NCBI RefSeq assembly: GCF_030070105.1
Contig: NZ_JASJOO010000006.1
Span: 293,788-357,787 of the forward strand
DNA length: 64,000 nucleotides
From: Bermanella sp. WJH001
GTDB taxonomy: Bacteria; Pseudomonadota; Gammaproteobacteria; Pseudomonadales; Oceanobacteraceae
Direction: 5' to 3'
Each line of letters begins with the position of its first letter. Within the stretch, counting starts at the first letter, position 1. A program made the position numbers and the translations under genes. Shown piece by piece: positions 38,069 through 46,185 of the stretch. A model generated the notes under the pieces. The model was not told the DNA's origin. It made no database searches and was given only the letters and a program-made list of their open reading frames with translations.

Positions 38069-38401
38069 ATGTCCCATTTAAATATGGAGCAAATTCAAGA
38101 ATTAAAAGACATTATGGAAGAAGGCTTTAATGATCTTGTCTTAACCTATTTACATGATAGCGAAGTAAAACTGACGGCATTAAAAGCGGCCATTCAATCC
38201 TCAAAGAGTGAGCAGGTTGCTGAAATTGCTCACAGCTTAAAAGGCTCTAGTGCCAATATCTATGCTGAGTCCTTATCTGCACTGTTCAAAAAAGTTGAGG
38301 ATTCAGGTCGCTCGCAAACATTACAAGATGTACCGTATGTGTTTGAGAAAATAGAAGAAGAATTCTCACACGTTAAAACTCAACTGCAACAATTACAGTA
38401 A
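38069..38401 (+). CDS. hptB: Histidine phosphotransfer protein HptB
   Basis: 110 residues, one Hpt domain with phospho-accepting His55 in AEIAHSLKGSSANIYAESL. In P. aeruginosa HptB takes phosphate from hybrid kinases and passes it to HsbR. Here the gene follows hsbR by 5 bases, so the hsbA-hsbR-hptB set is intact. A sigma-54 promoter for fliK begins right after its stop. Confidence 0.88.
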   Translation: MSHLNMEQIQELKDIMEEGFNDLVLTYLHDSEVKLTALKAAIQSSKSEQVAEIAHSLKGSSANIYAESLSALFKKVEDSGRSQTLQDVPYVFEKIEEEFSHVKTQLQQLQ

Positions 38402-38411
38402 CCTTTTAAAC

Positions 38412-38428
38412 TTGGCCTAAGCATTGCA
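38412..38428 (+). promoter_or_regulatory. Sigma-54 promoter of fliK
   Basis: TTGGCCTAAGCATTGCA has GG at 38414-38415 and GC at 38426-38427, a strong match. Predicted start is near 38439, about 25 bases before the fliK ATG at 38464. Confidence 0.85.
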
Positions 38429-38463
38429 AATTCTTTATATCAAAGAATTAATTGGGTCATGTT

Positions 38464-39867
38464 ATGCCAGTATCTCCGCTATTTTCACTTGTGTCACCCG
38501 TCACACCAAGTAATACAAATGGGCCTTTGTCTCAATCAGGCGCGAACAATAATGGGGTTTTAAGCCCCATATCAAGCACAAATACAGACTCTTCTGACCT
38601 TTCTCAAGGTCAAACGACGTTAAGTTTTTTTGAACAACTACAAGTGGCAAATGATCTAAATAATTTGCCACTTGGGCAAGAATTTGCCGCTTATTTGCCG
38701 CACGTATCGGTCGATGAAGAAAGCCCGATGACGCAGCTGAATACTGATTTTGTAGGGCCATTAACTCCCTTAACATTAGAGCATACCCATAACACGGACG
38801 ATGCCAGTGGAATTTTATACAGCCCAATAAATCAAGCCGTAACGCTGGATAGCACGCAAGTAGAAACACCTGAAGGACTACAATATCTTGAAAGCTTGCG
38901 ACGAGCGCAACCCCATATCCAGTCTCAAGGGGCATTAAGTTCTAACATGACACAAGAGGATCTGGTTGAGGGTAATTTAGATACCCAAGCTCAAGTTAAA
39001 CTCGTGCAGTCCGAACTCTCTGCAAGACAGGCACATATCCCTGAAGCGGCTGCGAAAATAGTGGACCCAAATCTTCAGGCTGTGAATCCTGCTATTGCGA
39101 TGAATGCACAAAATAATAAAGCGATTAATCTCGACGAACTGTCAATGGATGTATTAACAGAAGAGATCACTTTAGATGAGGCCAGTTTAGATGGCATGCA
39201 CTTAGAATCAGAATCGATACATGACCAGCCAAAAACATTAACAGCGTTAAAAGAAAACAGCATGGTGAATGTTTCGGTGAATCAAGAAAGTAGCGCGTTA
39301 CCTGACGCTAAGCTTAATGGAATGGAAACCATCACAGCAGGGTTAAAAGAATCAGCGGCTACAAAATCCATGGCCTTAGATCAGGGCGACGGTGTTAAAA
39401 CGCAAACACTAACCGCAGAAAAATTGGCCAGTCACTTTAATAAATTAGATGTGCCACCTCAAAGTCCACAATGGAATGATCAGGTGGCAAAACGAATTAG
39501 CATCATGGCCAGTGAAAGTGTGCAAAGTGCCCGCATCCAGTTGGACCCTCCAGAATTAGGCTCTTTAGAAATTAAAGTCAAAGTGCAAAACGATCAGGTA
39601 AGTGTGGCATTTGGCAGTAATAACCAAATGGTGCGCGATGCATTAGAAAGTCAAACCCCACGCCTTCGTGAGTTGCTAGAGCAGCAGGGTGTGGATTTAG
39701 CCGATGTGAATGTCTCTGAACAAGGCCGAGATCAAAATGGTCAAGATTCAAATGAAGCACTTACACAAGGGGGTGATCAAGAGGGCGACGCAATAGGAGC
39801 TGATCCGTTGACTGACCAAGAGATCCAAACCTTTGAAAGCGATGCTTTAGTGGATTACTTCGCTTAA
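38464..39867 (+). CDS. fliK: Flagellar hook-length control protein FliK
   Basis: 467 residues from ATG 38464; an in-frame TTG at 38452 is too close to the predicted transcript start. Most of the protein is a variable, Gln/Ser/Asp-rich ruler region. The conserved C-terminal domain, near residues 335-430, has RIQLDPPELGSLEIKVKVQ and VRDALESQTPRLRELLEQQG. FliK is exported and sets hook length by switching FlhB specificity. A terminator follows, so fliK is a unit separate from fliL onward. Confidence 0.93.
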   Translation: MPVSPLFSLVSPVTPSNTNGPLSQSGANNNGVLSPISSTNTDSSDLSQGQTTLSFFEQLQVANDLNNLPLGQEFAAYLPHVSVDEESPMTQLNTDFVGPLTPLTLEHTHNTDDASGILYSPINQAVTLDSTQVETPEGLQYLESLRRAQPHIQSQGALSSNMTQEDLVEGNLDTQAQVKLVQSELSARQAHIPEAAAKIVDPNLQAVNPAIAMNAQNNKAINLDELSMDVLTEEITLDEASLDGMHLESESIHDQPKTLTALKENSMVNVSVNQESSALPDAKLNGMETITAGLKESAATKSMALDQGDGVKTQTLTAEKLASHFNKLDVPPQSPQWNDQVAKRISIMASESVQSARIQLDPPELGSLEIKVKVQNDQVSVAFGSNNQMVRDALESQTPRLRELLEQQGVDLADVNVSEQGRDQNGQDSNEALTQGGDQEGDAIGADPLTDQEIQTFESDALVDYFA

Positions 39868-39887
39868 GCTATTTTTATCTGCTTTTC

Positions 39888-39927
39888 CCTTGTCGTGCTT
39901 AGGCATGGCAAGGCCCTTCTTTTTTTC
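39888..39927 (+). terminator. Terminator after fliK
   Basis: CCTTGTCGTGC (39888-39898) pairs with GCATGGCAAGG (39903-39913) over 11 positions with two G-T wobbles and a TTAG loop. A T-rich tract follows. Confidence 0.75.
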
Positions 39928-39995
39928 TTGTCTACACTTAATGATGAATAGCTTATGCAATTTGGCGACATTGACCCAAAGTTTTAGTCGTGTTC

Positions 39996-40012
39996 GTGGC
40001 ATAAGGCTTGCA
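39996..40012 (+). promoter_or_regulatory. Sigma-54 promoter of the fliL operon
   Basis: GTGGCATAAGGCTTGCA matches TGGCA-N6-TTGCA with GG at 39998-39999 and GC at 40010-40011. Predicted start is near 40023, 20 bases before fliL. Confidence 0.88.
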
Positions 40013-40042
40013 GAATTCAATTAAGCATCAAAAAGGTGACGT

Positions 40043-40567
40043 ATGGCGAACGAAAAAGAATTGCAACTTGACGCAGTTGAAGAACCCAAAAGCAACAAAA
40101 AACTGATCATTATTATTGTTGCGGCAGTGTTAGTGGTGGGTATAGGTGTGGCAGCTGCACTGTTATTAATGGGGGGGGATGATGCGCCAGCAGAAGAAAC
40201 AGCAGAAGCCGCCGCCGAAGAAGCGCCAGTTGAAGCAACGGCAGGTCCTGCTATTTACGTTAAATTAAAACCAGAATTTATTGTGAACTATCAAGTGGGT
40301 ACGCGTCAGCGATACTTACAAATCTACATGGAAGCCATGACACGTAATCCTGGCGTGGCGGAGGCATTAGAAATGCACAGCCCCATGATTCGCAGTTCAA
40401 TTATTTCCTTGTTGGGTCAGCAAAGTTATGAATACCTTCGAACCGCTGAGGGTCGAGCGGATATTCGATTAAAACTTCAAGAAGAAATTCAAAGAATAGT
40501 TACTCAAGAAACCGGCATTGAAGGCGGTTTAGAGCAAATATTATTTACCAACTATGTCATGCAGTAA
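40043..40567 (+). CDS. fliL: Flagellar basal body-associated protein FliL
   Basis: 174 residues. Cytoplasmic N-terminus, one membrane helix (LIIIIVAAVLVVGIGVAAAL), an Ala/Glu-rich spacer and the periplasmic FliL domain (YLQIYMEAMTRNPGVAEALE, then IRLKLQEEIQRIVTQETG). FliL surrounds and supports the stator units. It heads fliLMNOPQR-flhB. Confidence 0.94.
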   Translation: MANEKELQLDAVEEPKSNKKLIIIIVAAVLVVGIGVAAALLLMGGDDAPAEETAEAAAEEAPVEATAGPAIYVKLKPEFIVNYQVGTRQRYLQIYMEAMTRNPGVAEALEMHSPMIRSSIISLLGQQSYEYLRTAEGRADIRLKLQEEIQRIVTQETGIEGGLEQILFTNYVMQ

Positions 40568-40613
40568 TGTTTGCCATATTTATTATTAGTCGGTTTTTGA
40601 GGGTCATTGACTC

Positions 40614-41609
40614 GTGCAAGATCTTTTAAGTCAAGACGAAATAGATGCCCTGTTACACGGGGTAGACGACGGTGACATCGAACCGGAAGATCCCGGTGAT
40701 GGTGAAGGCGTCAAATCCTATGACCTCTCAAGTCAGGATAGGATTGTTCGTGGGCGAATGCCCACATTAGAAATGATCAACGAACGCTTTGCGCGTTACA
40801 CCCGCATAAGTATGTTCAATTTTTTACGTCGCAGTGCTGATGTTGCCAGCGGCGGCATTCAAATCATGAAGTTTGGTGAATATATTCACACGCTTTATGT
40901 GCCCACCTCATTAAATATGGTGAAAGCGCGGCCATTGCGCGGCACCGCGTTATTTATTCTAGATGCCAAATTAGTGTTTAAACTGGTTGATAACTTTTTT
41001 GGTGGTGATGGGCGTCATGCAAAAATTGAAGGCCGTGAATTTACCCCCACTGAATTACGAGTGGTGCAGCTAATTTTAAGCCAAGTTTTTAAAGACATGA
41101 AAGAAGCTTGGCACGCTGTTTTACCTTTAGAGTTTGAGTATTACGGCAGTGAAGTAAACCCTGCCATGGCCAATATCGTTAGCCCCAGTGAAGTGGTTGT
41201 GGTCAGTTCATTTCACATTGAGCTCGATGGCGGTGGTGGAGATCTGCATGTGGCGTTGCCGTACTCAATGATTGAGCCAATTCGAGAGGTACTGGATGCG
41301 GGTGTTCAATCCGATGTAGACGAAGTAGATGAAAGATGGGTGCATTCTTTGCAAGAAGATATTCAAAGCGCCAAAGTTCCGGTACACGGAACCATTGTTC
41401 AACAAGAAATTTCATTGCGCGAAGTGGCGGCATTTAAAACAGGGGATGTGATTTCCATAGATATGCCAGAAGATTTTATTTTACAAGCCAATGGCACACC
41501 TATTTTTAGAGGCCAGTTAGGTGTTTCAAATGACGTACTGGCTGTAAAAATTAAAGAGCCCATAAAAAGAAAATTAAATACCGGCAATAAAGATGGATTA
41601 CCAGTATGA
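40614..41609 (+). CDS. fliM: Flagellar motor switch protein FliM
   Basis: 331 residues with a GTG start; GAGGGT lies 9 bases upstream. The N-terminal CheY-binding motif is LLSQDEIDALLHG. The middle has RIVRGRMPTLEMINERFARY, and the C-terminal SpoA-type domain has ISIDMPEDFILQANGTPIFRG. FliM forms most of the C ring and reads CheY~P. It overlaps fliN by 4 bases. Confidence 0.97.
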   Translation: MQDLLSQDEIDALLHGVDDGDIEPEDPGDGEGVKSYDLSSQDRIVRGRMPTLEMINERFARYTRISMFNFLRRSADVASGGIQIMKFGEYIHTLYVPTSLNMVKARPLRGTALFILDAKLVFKLVDNFFGGDGRHAKIEGREFTPTELRVVQLILSQVFKDMKEAWHAVLPLEFEYYGSEVNPAMANIVSPSEVVVVSSFHIELDGGGGDLHVALPYSMIEPIREVLDAGVQSDVDEVDERWVHSLQEDIQSAKVPVHGTIVQQEISLREVAAFKTGDVISIDMPEDFILQANGTPIFRGQLGVSNDVLAVKIKEPIKRKLNTGNKDGLPV

Positions 41610-42130
41610 GTGATGACGAAAACACCACAGAAGAACCAACTGAAGGCGCTGGTGAAGCAAGCGAAGAATCCGGCGTAGACGCAGACTCACTCGCCAATGA
41701 AGTAGCGGACGGTGTCGAAGAAGCCGGTGGTGATGATGAAGGTTTAGCCGATGAATGGGCTGCTGCCATGGAAGAAGCCGGCGAAACCGATGATGACGAT
41801 GATGGTGTCAAACCTGCACCAATGGAAGAGTTTGATGCTGATGAAGCCCATCAAAACTTTGACAAAACCACCCCTGAACTGGATGTCATACTTGATATCT
41901 CAGTTGTGATTTCAATGGAGGTGGGTAATACACAAATCCCCATCCGTAATTTATTACAACTTAATCAGGGTTCCGTAATCGAGCTGGACCGTTTAGCCGG
42001 TGAACCATTAGATGTGCTCGTTAACGGTACATTAATCGCTCATGGAGAGGTGGTAATGGTAAACGATAAATTTGGTATTCGTTTGACCGATGTTATTAGC
42101 CAAAGCGAACGTATACAGCGTTTACGCTAA
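41606..42130 (+). CDS. fliN: Flagellar motor switch protein FliN with a long acidic N-terminus
   Basis: 174 residues against about 137-155 in relatives. The C-terminal SpoA domain is standard (LDVILDISVVISMEVGNTQI, NLLQLNQGSVIELDRLAGEP, FGIRLTDVI). The first 80 or so residues are strongly acidic and contain LADEWAAAMEEAGE, similar to the ADEWAAAL segment of Pseudomonas FliN. An extra acidic stretch lies before it. FliN completes the C ring and docks FliH. Confidence 0.95.
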   Translation: MSDDENTTEEPTEGAGEASEESGVDADSLANEVADGVEEAGGDDEGLADEWAAAMEEAGETDDDDDGVKPAPMEEFDADEAHQNFDKTTPELDVILDISVVISMEVGNTQIPIRNLLQLNQGSVIELDRLAGEPLDVLVNGTLIAHGEVVMVNDKFGIRLTDVISQSERIQRLR

Positions 42131-42170
42131 AGCAAATCATCACTAACAAAAATAATAAAAGAGTAGCGCT

Positions 42171-42617
42171 ATGATTTTTGTCTCTGCGCAAGCACTGGCT
42201 AACGCCCAAGCGGCGCCAGTAATAGCTAGCCCAATTGTACCTAATACTCAAGAGCAGTTGATACAAGTCAGTCTTGCGTTGGCTGTAGTAGTGGCTTTGA
42301 TCTATGCCATTGCGTGGTTTATAAAACGCAAACAAGGCATGCAAGGGTTATCAAATATTCCCATGAAAACCATTGGGGTTTTACCCATGGGCATGAAAGA
42401 AAAGATTATTTTAATCGAAGTGGGTGGTAAGCAAATCTTGCTGGGAATGACACCATCTAATATCAATACCTTAGCCACATTTGACCAGCCAATTATTGAA
42501 GAGAAGCCAGCAAGCGCATCGTTCTCTCAAAAACTCAAAGACATTATTTCTCAACAGAAAAACCAAGCTCAGTCAGACACCGTCGATGTTAAGGCAAACC
42601 ATGAAGATCATCATTAA
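42171..42617 (+). CDS. fliO: Flagellar biosynthesis protein FliO
   Basis: 148 residues. A short periplasmic N-terminus is followed by one membrane helix ([19 protein letters not shown]) and a cytoplasmic domain with [20 protein letters not shown] and [10 protein letters not shown], the FliO signature. FliO helps assemble the FliP ring. It overlaps fliP by 17 bases. Confidence 0.92.
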   Translation: MIFVSAQALANAQAAPVIASPIVPNTQEQLIQVSLALAVVVALIYAIAWFIKRKQGMQGLSNIPMKTIGVLPMGMKEKIILIEVGGKQILLGMTPSNINTLATFDQPIIEEKPASASFSQKLKDIISQQKNQAQSDTVDVKANHEDHH

Positions 42618-43356
42618 AAATGGGTTGGCTTTAATTGTGCTGATGGTTTTCAGCACTTTTTCCATGGCTGAAGAAAAATTTGGCATCCCTGCGGTGACGT
42701 TAGTCACCGAACCTGATGGTAGTGGACGTTACAGCGTAACGATTCAAATACTGGCCATCATGTCGATGCTGACCATCTTACCCACCTTAATAATCATGAT
42801 GACATCATTTACACGGATCATTGTGGTTTTTGCAATTTTACGTCAAGCGTTAGGTTTACAACAAACCCCCTCTAACCAAATTTTGCTTGGCTTAGCCATG
42901 TTTTTATCAATGTTCATTATGATGCCTGTGTTTAAAGTGATGAATGAAACCGCAATTCAACCTTATATTAATGAACAAATTATGCCCTTGGAGGCCTTAG
43001 AAAAAGCCAGTATTCCGCTGCGTGAATTCATGCTGGCACAAATTCGTGAAGATGACTTGACGTTATTTGTGCGTTTATCCGGTGAAAAGGATATTGCCAG
43101 TGCCAGTGAAACACCGTTGCATATCTTGATACCTGCTTTTGTGACCAGTGAGTTAAAAACCGCATTTCAAATTGGTTTTATGCTGTTTATTCCGTTTTTG
43201 ATCATCGACTTGGTGGTAGCCAGTGTCTTGATGGCCATGGGTATGATGATGCTTTCCCCAATTATTATTTCGTTACCGTTTAAAATTATGCTGTTTGTAT
43301 TGGTCGATGGTTGGGCCATGGTCATTGGCACACTTGCTGCGAGTTATGGTTTTTAA
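42601..43356 (+). CDS. fliP: Flagellar export gate protein FliP
   Basis: 251 residues from ATG 42601 (TAAGG 6 bases upstream). The longer frame from 42481 reads fliO sequence and is rejected. A cleavable signal peptide ([20 protein letters not shown]) is typical of FliP. Core motifs are [33 protein letters not shown] and the C-terminal [17 protein letters not shown]. FliP forms the core export pore with FliQ and FliR. Confidence 0.97.
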   Translation: MKIIIKNGLALIVLMVFSTFSMAEEKFGIPAVTLVTEPDGSGRYSVTIQILAIMSMLTILPTLIIMMTSFTRIIVVFAILRQALGLQQTPSNQILLGLAMFLSMFIMMPVFKVMNETAIQPYINEQIMPLEALEKASIPLREFMLAQIREDDLTLFVRLSGEKDIASASETPLHILIPAFVTSELKTAFQIGFMLFIPFLIIDLVVASVLMAMGMMMLSPIIISLPFKIMLFVLVDGWAMVIGTLAASYGF

Positions 43357-43372
43357 TCATAAAGGAAAGGTT

Positions 43373-43642
43373 ATGGGCCCAGAACATTTAGGTGATTTTT
43401 TACGGGAAGGTTTATTCGTTGTTATTATTATTGTGGCGGTGGTGTTAGTGCCGGGTTTAATCGTCGGTTTGATTGTAGCGACCTTCCAAGCAGCCACTCA
43501 GATTAACGAACAAACCTTAAGTTTTTTACCTCGCTTGGTGATCACATTACTGTGCATATTATTCTTTGGCCCTTGGATCATAAATAAGCTCGTCACCTAT
43601 GCAAAAATGCTGTACATGAACATCCCTTACTTAATTAGTTAG
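43373..43642 (+). CDS. fliQ: Flagellar export gate protein FliQ
   Basis: 89 residues from ATG 43373, with AAAGGAAAGG just upstream. A frame open from 43295 covers fliP sequence and is not used. Two membrane hairpin helices are visible (GLFVVIIIVAVVLVPGLIVG, then LVITLLCILFFGPWI), plus the conserved QINEQTLSFLPRL. Confidence 0.96.
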   Translation: MGPEHLGDFLREGLFVVIIIVAVVLVPGLIVGLIVATFQAATQINEQTLSFLPRLVITLLCILFFGPWIINKLVTYAKMLYMNIPYLIS

Positions 43643-43646
43643 TATT

Positions 43647-44441
43647 ATGGAACCAGGCCTAGGATTCATACTCAATTTAGACGGTGCCGAAATATCCAGT
43701 TGGGTGAGTCGTTATATGTGGCCTTTTGCACGTATTGCTGGATTTTTTATGGTGATGCCTTTGTTTGGTACGCGTTTGGTTACCCAACGTGTCAGATTAT
43801 ATTTGGCATTAGCAACCACGGTTGTGGTGACCCCCTTGTTACCTCCCATGCCTGTCATTGAATCACTCAGTGTACAAACCATGATTATTATTGCACAACA
43901 AATTTTCATTGGTATTGCTTTGGCGTTTGCTTTAGAAATTTTGATGAACATTTTCATCATGTCTGGTCAGCTTGTGGCCATGCAAACGGGTTTGGGTATG
44001 GCCATGATGGTTGACCCATCTAATGGGGTCAACGTTGCGGTGGTTGCTCAGTGGTTTTTAATTTTTGTAAATTTATTGTTTATTTCTTTAAATGGTCACT
44101 TAGTTGCGATTGAAGTGATGACAGACAGTTTTTATACCATCCCCGTGGGTGAAGGGATGCTTTCAGGTAATACATTAATGGAAGTTGCGCTCTTAGCCCA
44201 GTGGATGTTCAGCGCAGCCATTGTATTAGCATTACCAGCCATCGCAGCTATGTTGGTAGTCAATATAGCCTTTGGTGTAATGGCAAGACTTGCGCCCCAG
44301 CTTAATATTTTTGCTGTGGGTTTTCCTGTTACCATGATGTTGGGTTTAATTGTCTTATGGATAACCTTCTCAGGTTATGGTGATAAATTTTCAGGTTTAC
44401 TCTCTGAAACGTTTCAGTTCATGCGAAGCTATAGAGCATGA
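43647..44441 (+). CDS. fliR: Flagellar export gate protein FliR
   Basis: 264 residues with several membrane helices (ARIAGFFMVMPLFGTRLV; IFIGIALAFALEILMNIF). The conserved GQLVAMQTGLGMAMMVDPSNG and LAPQLNIFAVGFPVTM segments identify FliR. FliR is one subunit of the FliP5Q4R1 pore. It is 4 bases from fliQ and 21 from flhB. Confidence 0.97.
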   Translation: MEPGLGFILNLDGAEISSWVSRYMWPFARIAGFFMVMPLFGTRLVTQRVRLYLALATTVVVTPLLPPMPVIESLSVQTMIIIAQQIFIGIALAFALEILMNIFIMSGQLVAMQTGLGMAMMVDPSNGVNVAVVAQWFLIFVNLLFISLNGHLVAIEVMTDSFYTIPVGEGMLSGNTLMEVALLAQWMFSAAIVLALPAIAAMLVVNIAFGVMARLAPQLNIFAVGFPVTMMLGLIVLWITFSGYGDKFSGLLSETFQFMRSYRA

Positions 44442-44462
44442 TAAATTGTATGAGGCGAAATA

Positions 44463-45590
44463 ATGGCTGAAGGTGATAGCAGTCAAGAAAAAACGGAGGA
44501 ACCCACGGCCAAGCGCTTACAAAAAGCGCGAGAAGATGGCCAAATTCCCCGATCAAAAGAATTAAGTACTAGCTTAGTATTAATTGTAGGCGCCTTATCA
44601 CTTTGGATTTTTGGTGGGTTTATTTATAGTGGCGCTGAAAACATCTTTAGATTTAATTTTGCCTTAGAAAGAAGCCATTTATTTGATGAAAAAGAAATGG
44701 TTATTCATTTGTCCGCATCGGCACTTGAAGCCATTTTAGTTATTTCTCCTGTGATGATTGCATTAATTATTGCTGCTGTTTTAGGTCCCCTTGCCTTGGG
44801 GGGCTGGATGTTTAGTGGTAAATCGTTATTGCCCAAACTCAGTCGTATTAGTCCGTTGGCTGGTTTTAAGAGAATGTTTGGCTTAAAAAGCTTGGTTGAG
44901 TTGTTAAAAAGTTGGGCAAAAGTTTTAGTGATAGCGGCGTGTACTATTTTATTGTTTTTTTCCCTAGAAAATTCCATTTTATATCTCAATCAAGAACCGG
45001 ATCGTCAAGCCATTATTCATGCAATGGATCTGGTGATGCTAGGGGCATTAGCGTTAGCAATTAGCACATTATTGATCAGCATTATTGATGTGCCTTTTCA
45101 AATTTATGATTTCACCAAAAAAATGAAAATGAGTTTGCAAGAGGTAAAAGACGAACACAAAGATACTGAAGGGAAACCAGAGGTTAAACAAAGAATACGT
45201 CGACTTCAGTACGAAATGAGCCAACGAAAAATGATGCAAGATGTGCCTGAGGCCGATGTTGTCATCACTAACCCAACTCACTATGCCGTGGCTTTAAAAT
45301 ATCATAGTGAAGGCATGGAGGCACCCGTGCTGGTAGCCAAAGGCGCGGATGAGGTCGCAATGAAAATAAGAGAGATAGCAAAAGCCCATAAAGTACCCAT
45401 AGTCGAAGCACCTGCTTTAGCCCGCTCAGTGTATACCTATACCCGTGTGGGTAAAGAAATCCCTGAAGGGTTATACGTCGCGATTGCTCAAGTATTAGCG
45501 TTTGTTTACCAGCTTAATCAGTACTTTAAAGGCCTGGGTCCTAAACCAAAACAACCGGTATTCCCTGTGCCACCAAATTTAAGAGCATAG
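44463..45590 (+). CDS. flhB: Flagellar export switch protein FlhB
   Basis: 375 residues. The opening EKTEEPTAKRLQKAREDGQI is diagnostic. Four membrane helices are followed by a cytoplasmic domain with the self-cleaving NPTH site (VVITNPTHYAVALKY) and a Pro-rich tail. FlhB switches export from rod/hook to filament under FliK control. Its last 12 bases overlap the 3' end of a minus-strand acetyltransferase gene. Confidence 0.97.
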   Translation: MAEGDSSQEKTEEPTAKRLQKAREDGQIPRSKELSTSLVLIVGALSLWIFGGFIYSGAENIFRFNFALERSHLFDEKEMVIHLSASALEAILVISPVMIALIIAAVLGPLALGGWMFSGKSLLPKLSRISPLAGFKRMFGLKSLVELLKSWAKVLVIAACTILLFFSLENSILYLNQEPDRQAIIHAMDLVMLGALALAISTLLISIIDVPFQIYDFTKKMKMSLQEVKDEHKDTEGKPEVKQRIRRLQYEMSQRKMMQDVPEADVVITNPTHYAVALKYHSEGMEAPVLVAKGADEVAMKIREIAKAHKVPIVEAPALARSVYTYTRVGKEIPEGLYVAIAQVLAFVYQLNQYFKGLGPKPKQPVFPVPPNLRA

Positions 45591-46046
45591 GTTATTTATC
45601 AATTTCTTTTCCATCACGACATGGGCAATGGTGTTTGCTATAAATTCAGAAGAAGTACATTGATAATTAAGAGATTGATAAAACCCTATGGCGGTTTTTC
45701 TAGCGTCTAATACGATTCGTGTGCCGTGATGGTGTTGAATGCATTGTTCAGCCATCAACACTAAATTTCGACCAATGCCTTGCTGCCTATGGGATGCTTT
45801 AACGGCCATTTGCCGTATGCGAAATGAAGCAGGCTCATTATCTAATGATGCAACTATGATGCAGCCAATCAAATTGGCTTGCTCAAATGCGCCAATATGA
45901 ATTTGCTGAGCGTCACCTTCAACGTCTTTATGACTTAGCGTTAAACCTAATGGCTGGCGTAAAATGGATTCCCTAATTTTGAGTGATTGCTGATAGGCAA
46001 TATCCGTCACGTCAAATTGTCGGTAGTTTATAGGGCCGTTCGTCAC
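45579..46046 (-). CDS. GNAT-family N-acetyltransferase
   Basis: 155 residues with a GTG start at 46046, reading leftward. An AAAGAG element is about 9 bases upstream. The GNAT core is clear: IRQMAVKASHRQQGIGRNLV holds the acetyl-CoA-binding RxxGIG loop, then LDARKTAIGFYQSLNYQ. The fold resembles ElaA-type and related small-molecule or protein acetyltransferases. The substrate cannot be told. It sits in antisense between flhB and flhA, which are normally adjacent, and overlaps flhB by 12 bases. Confidence 0.88.
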   Translation of the reverse strand: MTNGPINYRQFDVTDIAYQQSLKIRESILRQPLGLTLSHKDVEGDAQQIHIGAFEQANLIGCIIVASLDNEPASFRIRQMAVKASHRQQGIGRNLVLMAEQCIQHHHGTRIVLDARKTAIGFYQSLNYQCTSSEFIANTIAHVVMEKKLINNLCS

Positions 46047-46123
46047 TTACTTATGCTCTTTAGTTATGGTGAACTCTTTAGCGTTTAGTAAGTAGACTAA
46101 AGCGCCATAAGTGGAATATTTTT

Positions 46124-46140
46124 CTGGCCATATTCTTGCA
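46124..46140 (+). promoter_or_regulatory. Sigma-54 promoter of flhA
   Basis: CTGGCCATATTCTTGCA has GG at 46126-46127 and GC at 46138-46139. Predicted start is near 46151, 35 bases before flhA. It lies in the divergent gap with the acetyltransferase gene. Confidence 0.85.
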
Positions 46141-46185
46141 ATAACCTAACAAGCGTCAAAATTTTCGATTGTAGTTGGGATGTAA

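Noticed and set aside
42481..42600. Forty-residue N-terminal extension of FliP
   Set aside because: It overlaps the fliO coding sequence; the signal peptide and ribosome site support the start at 42601.
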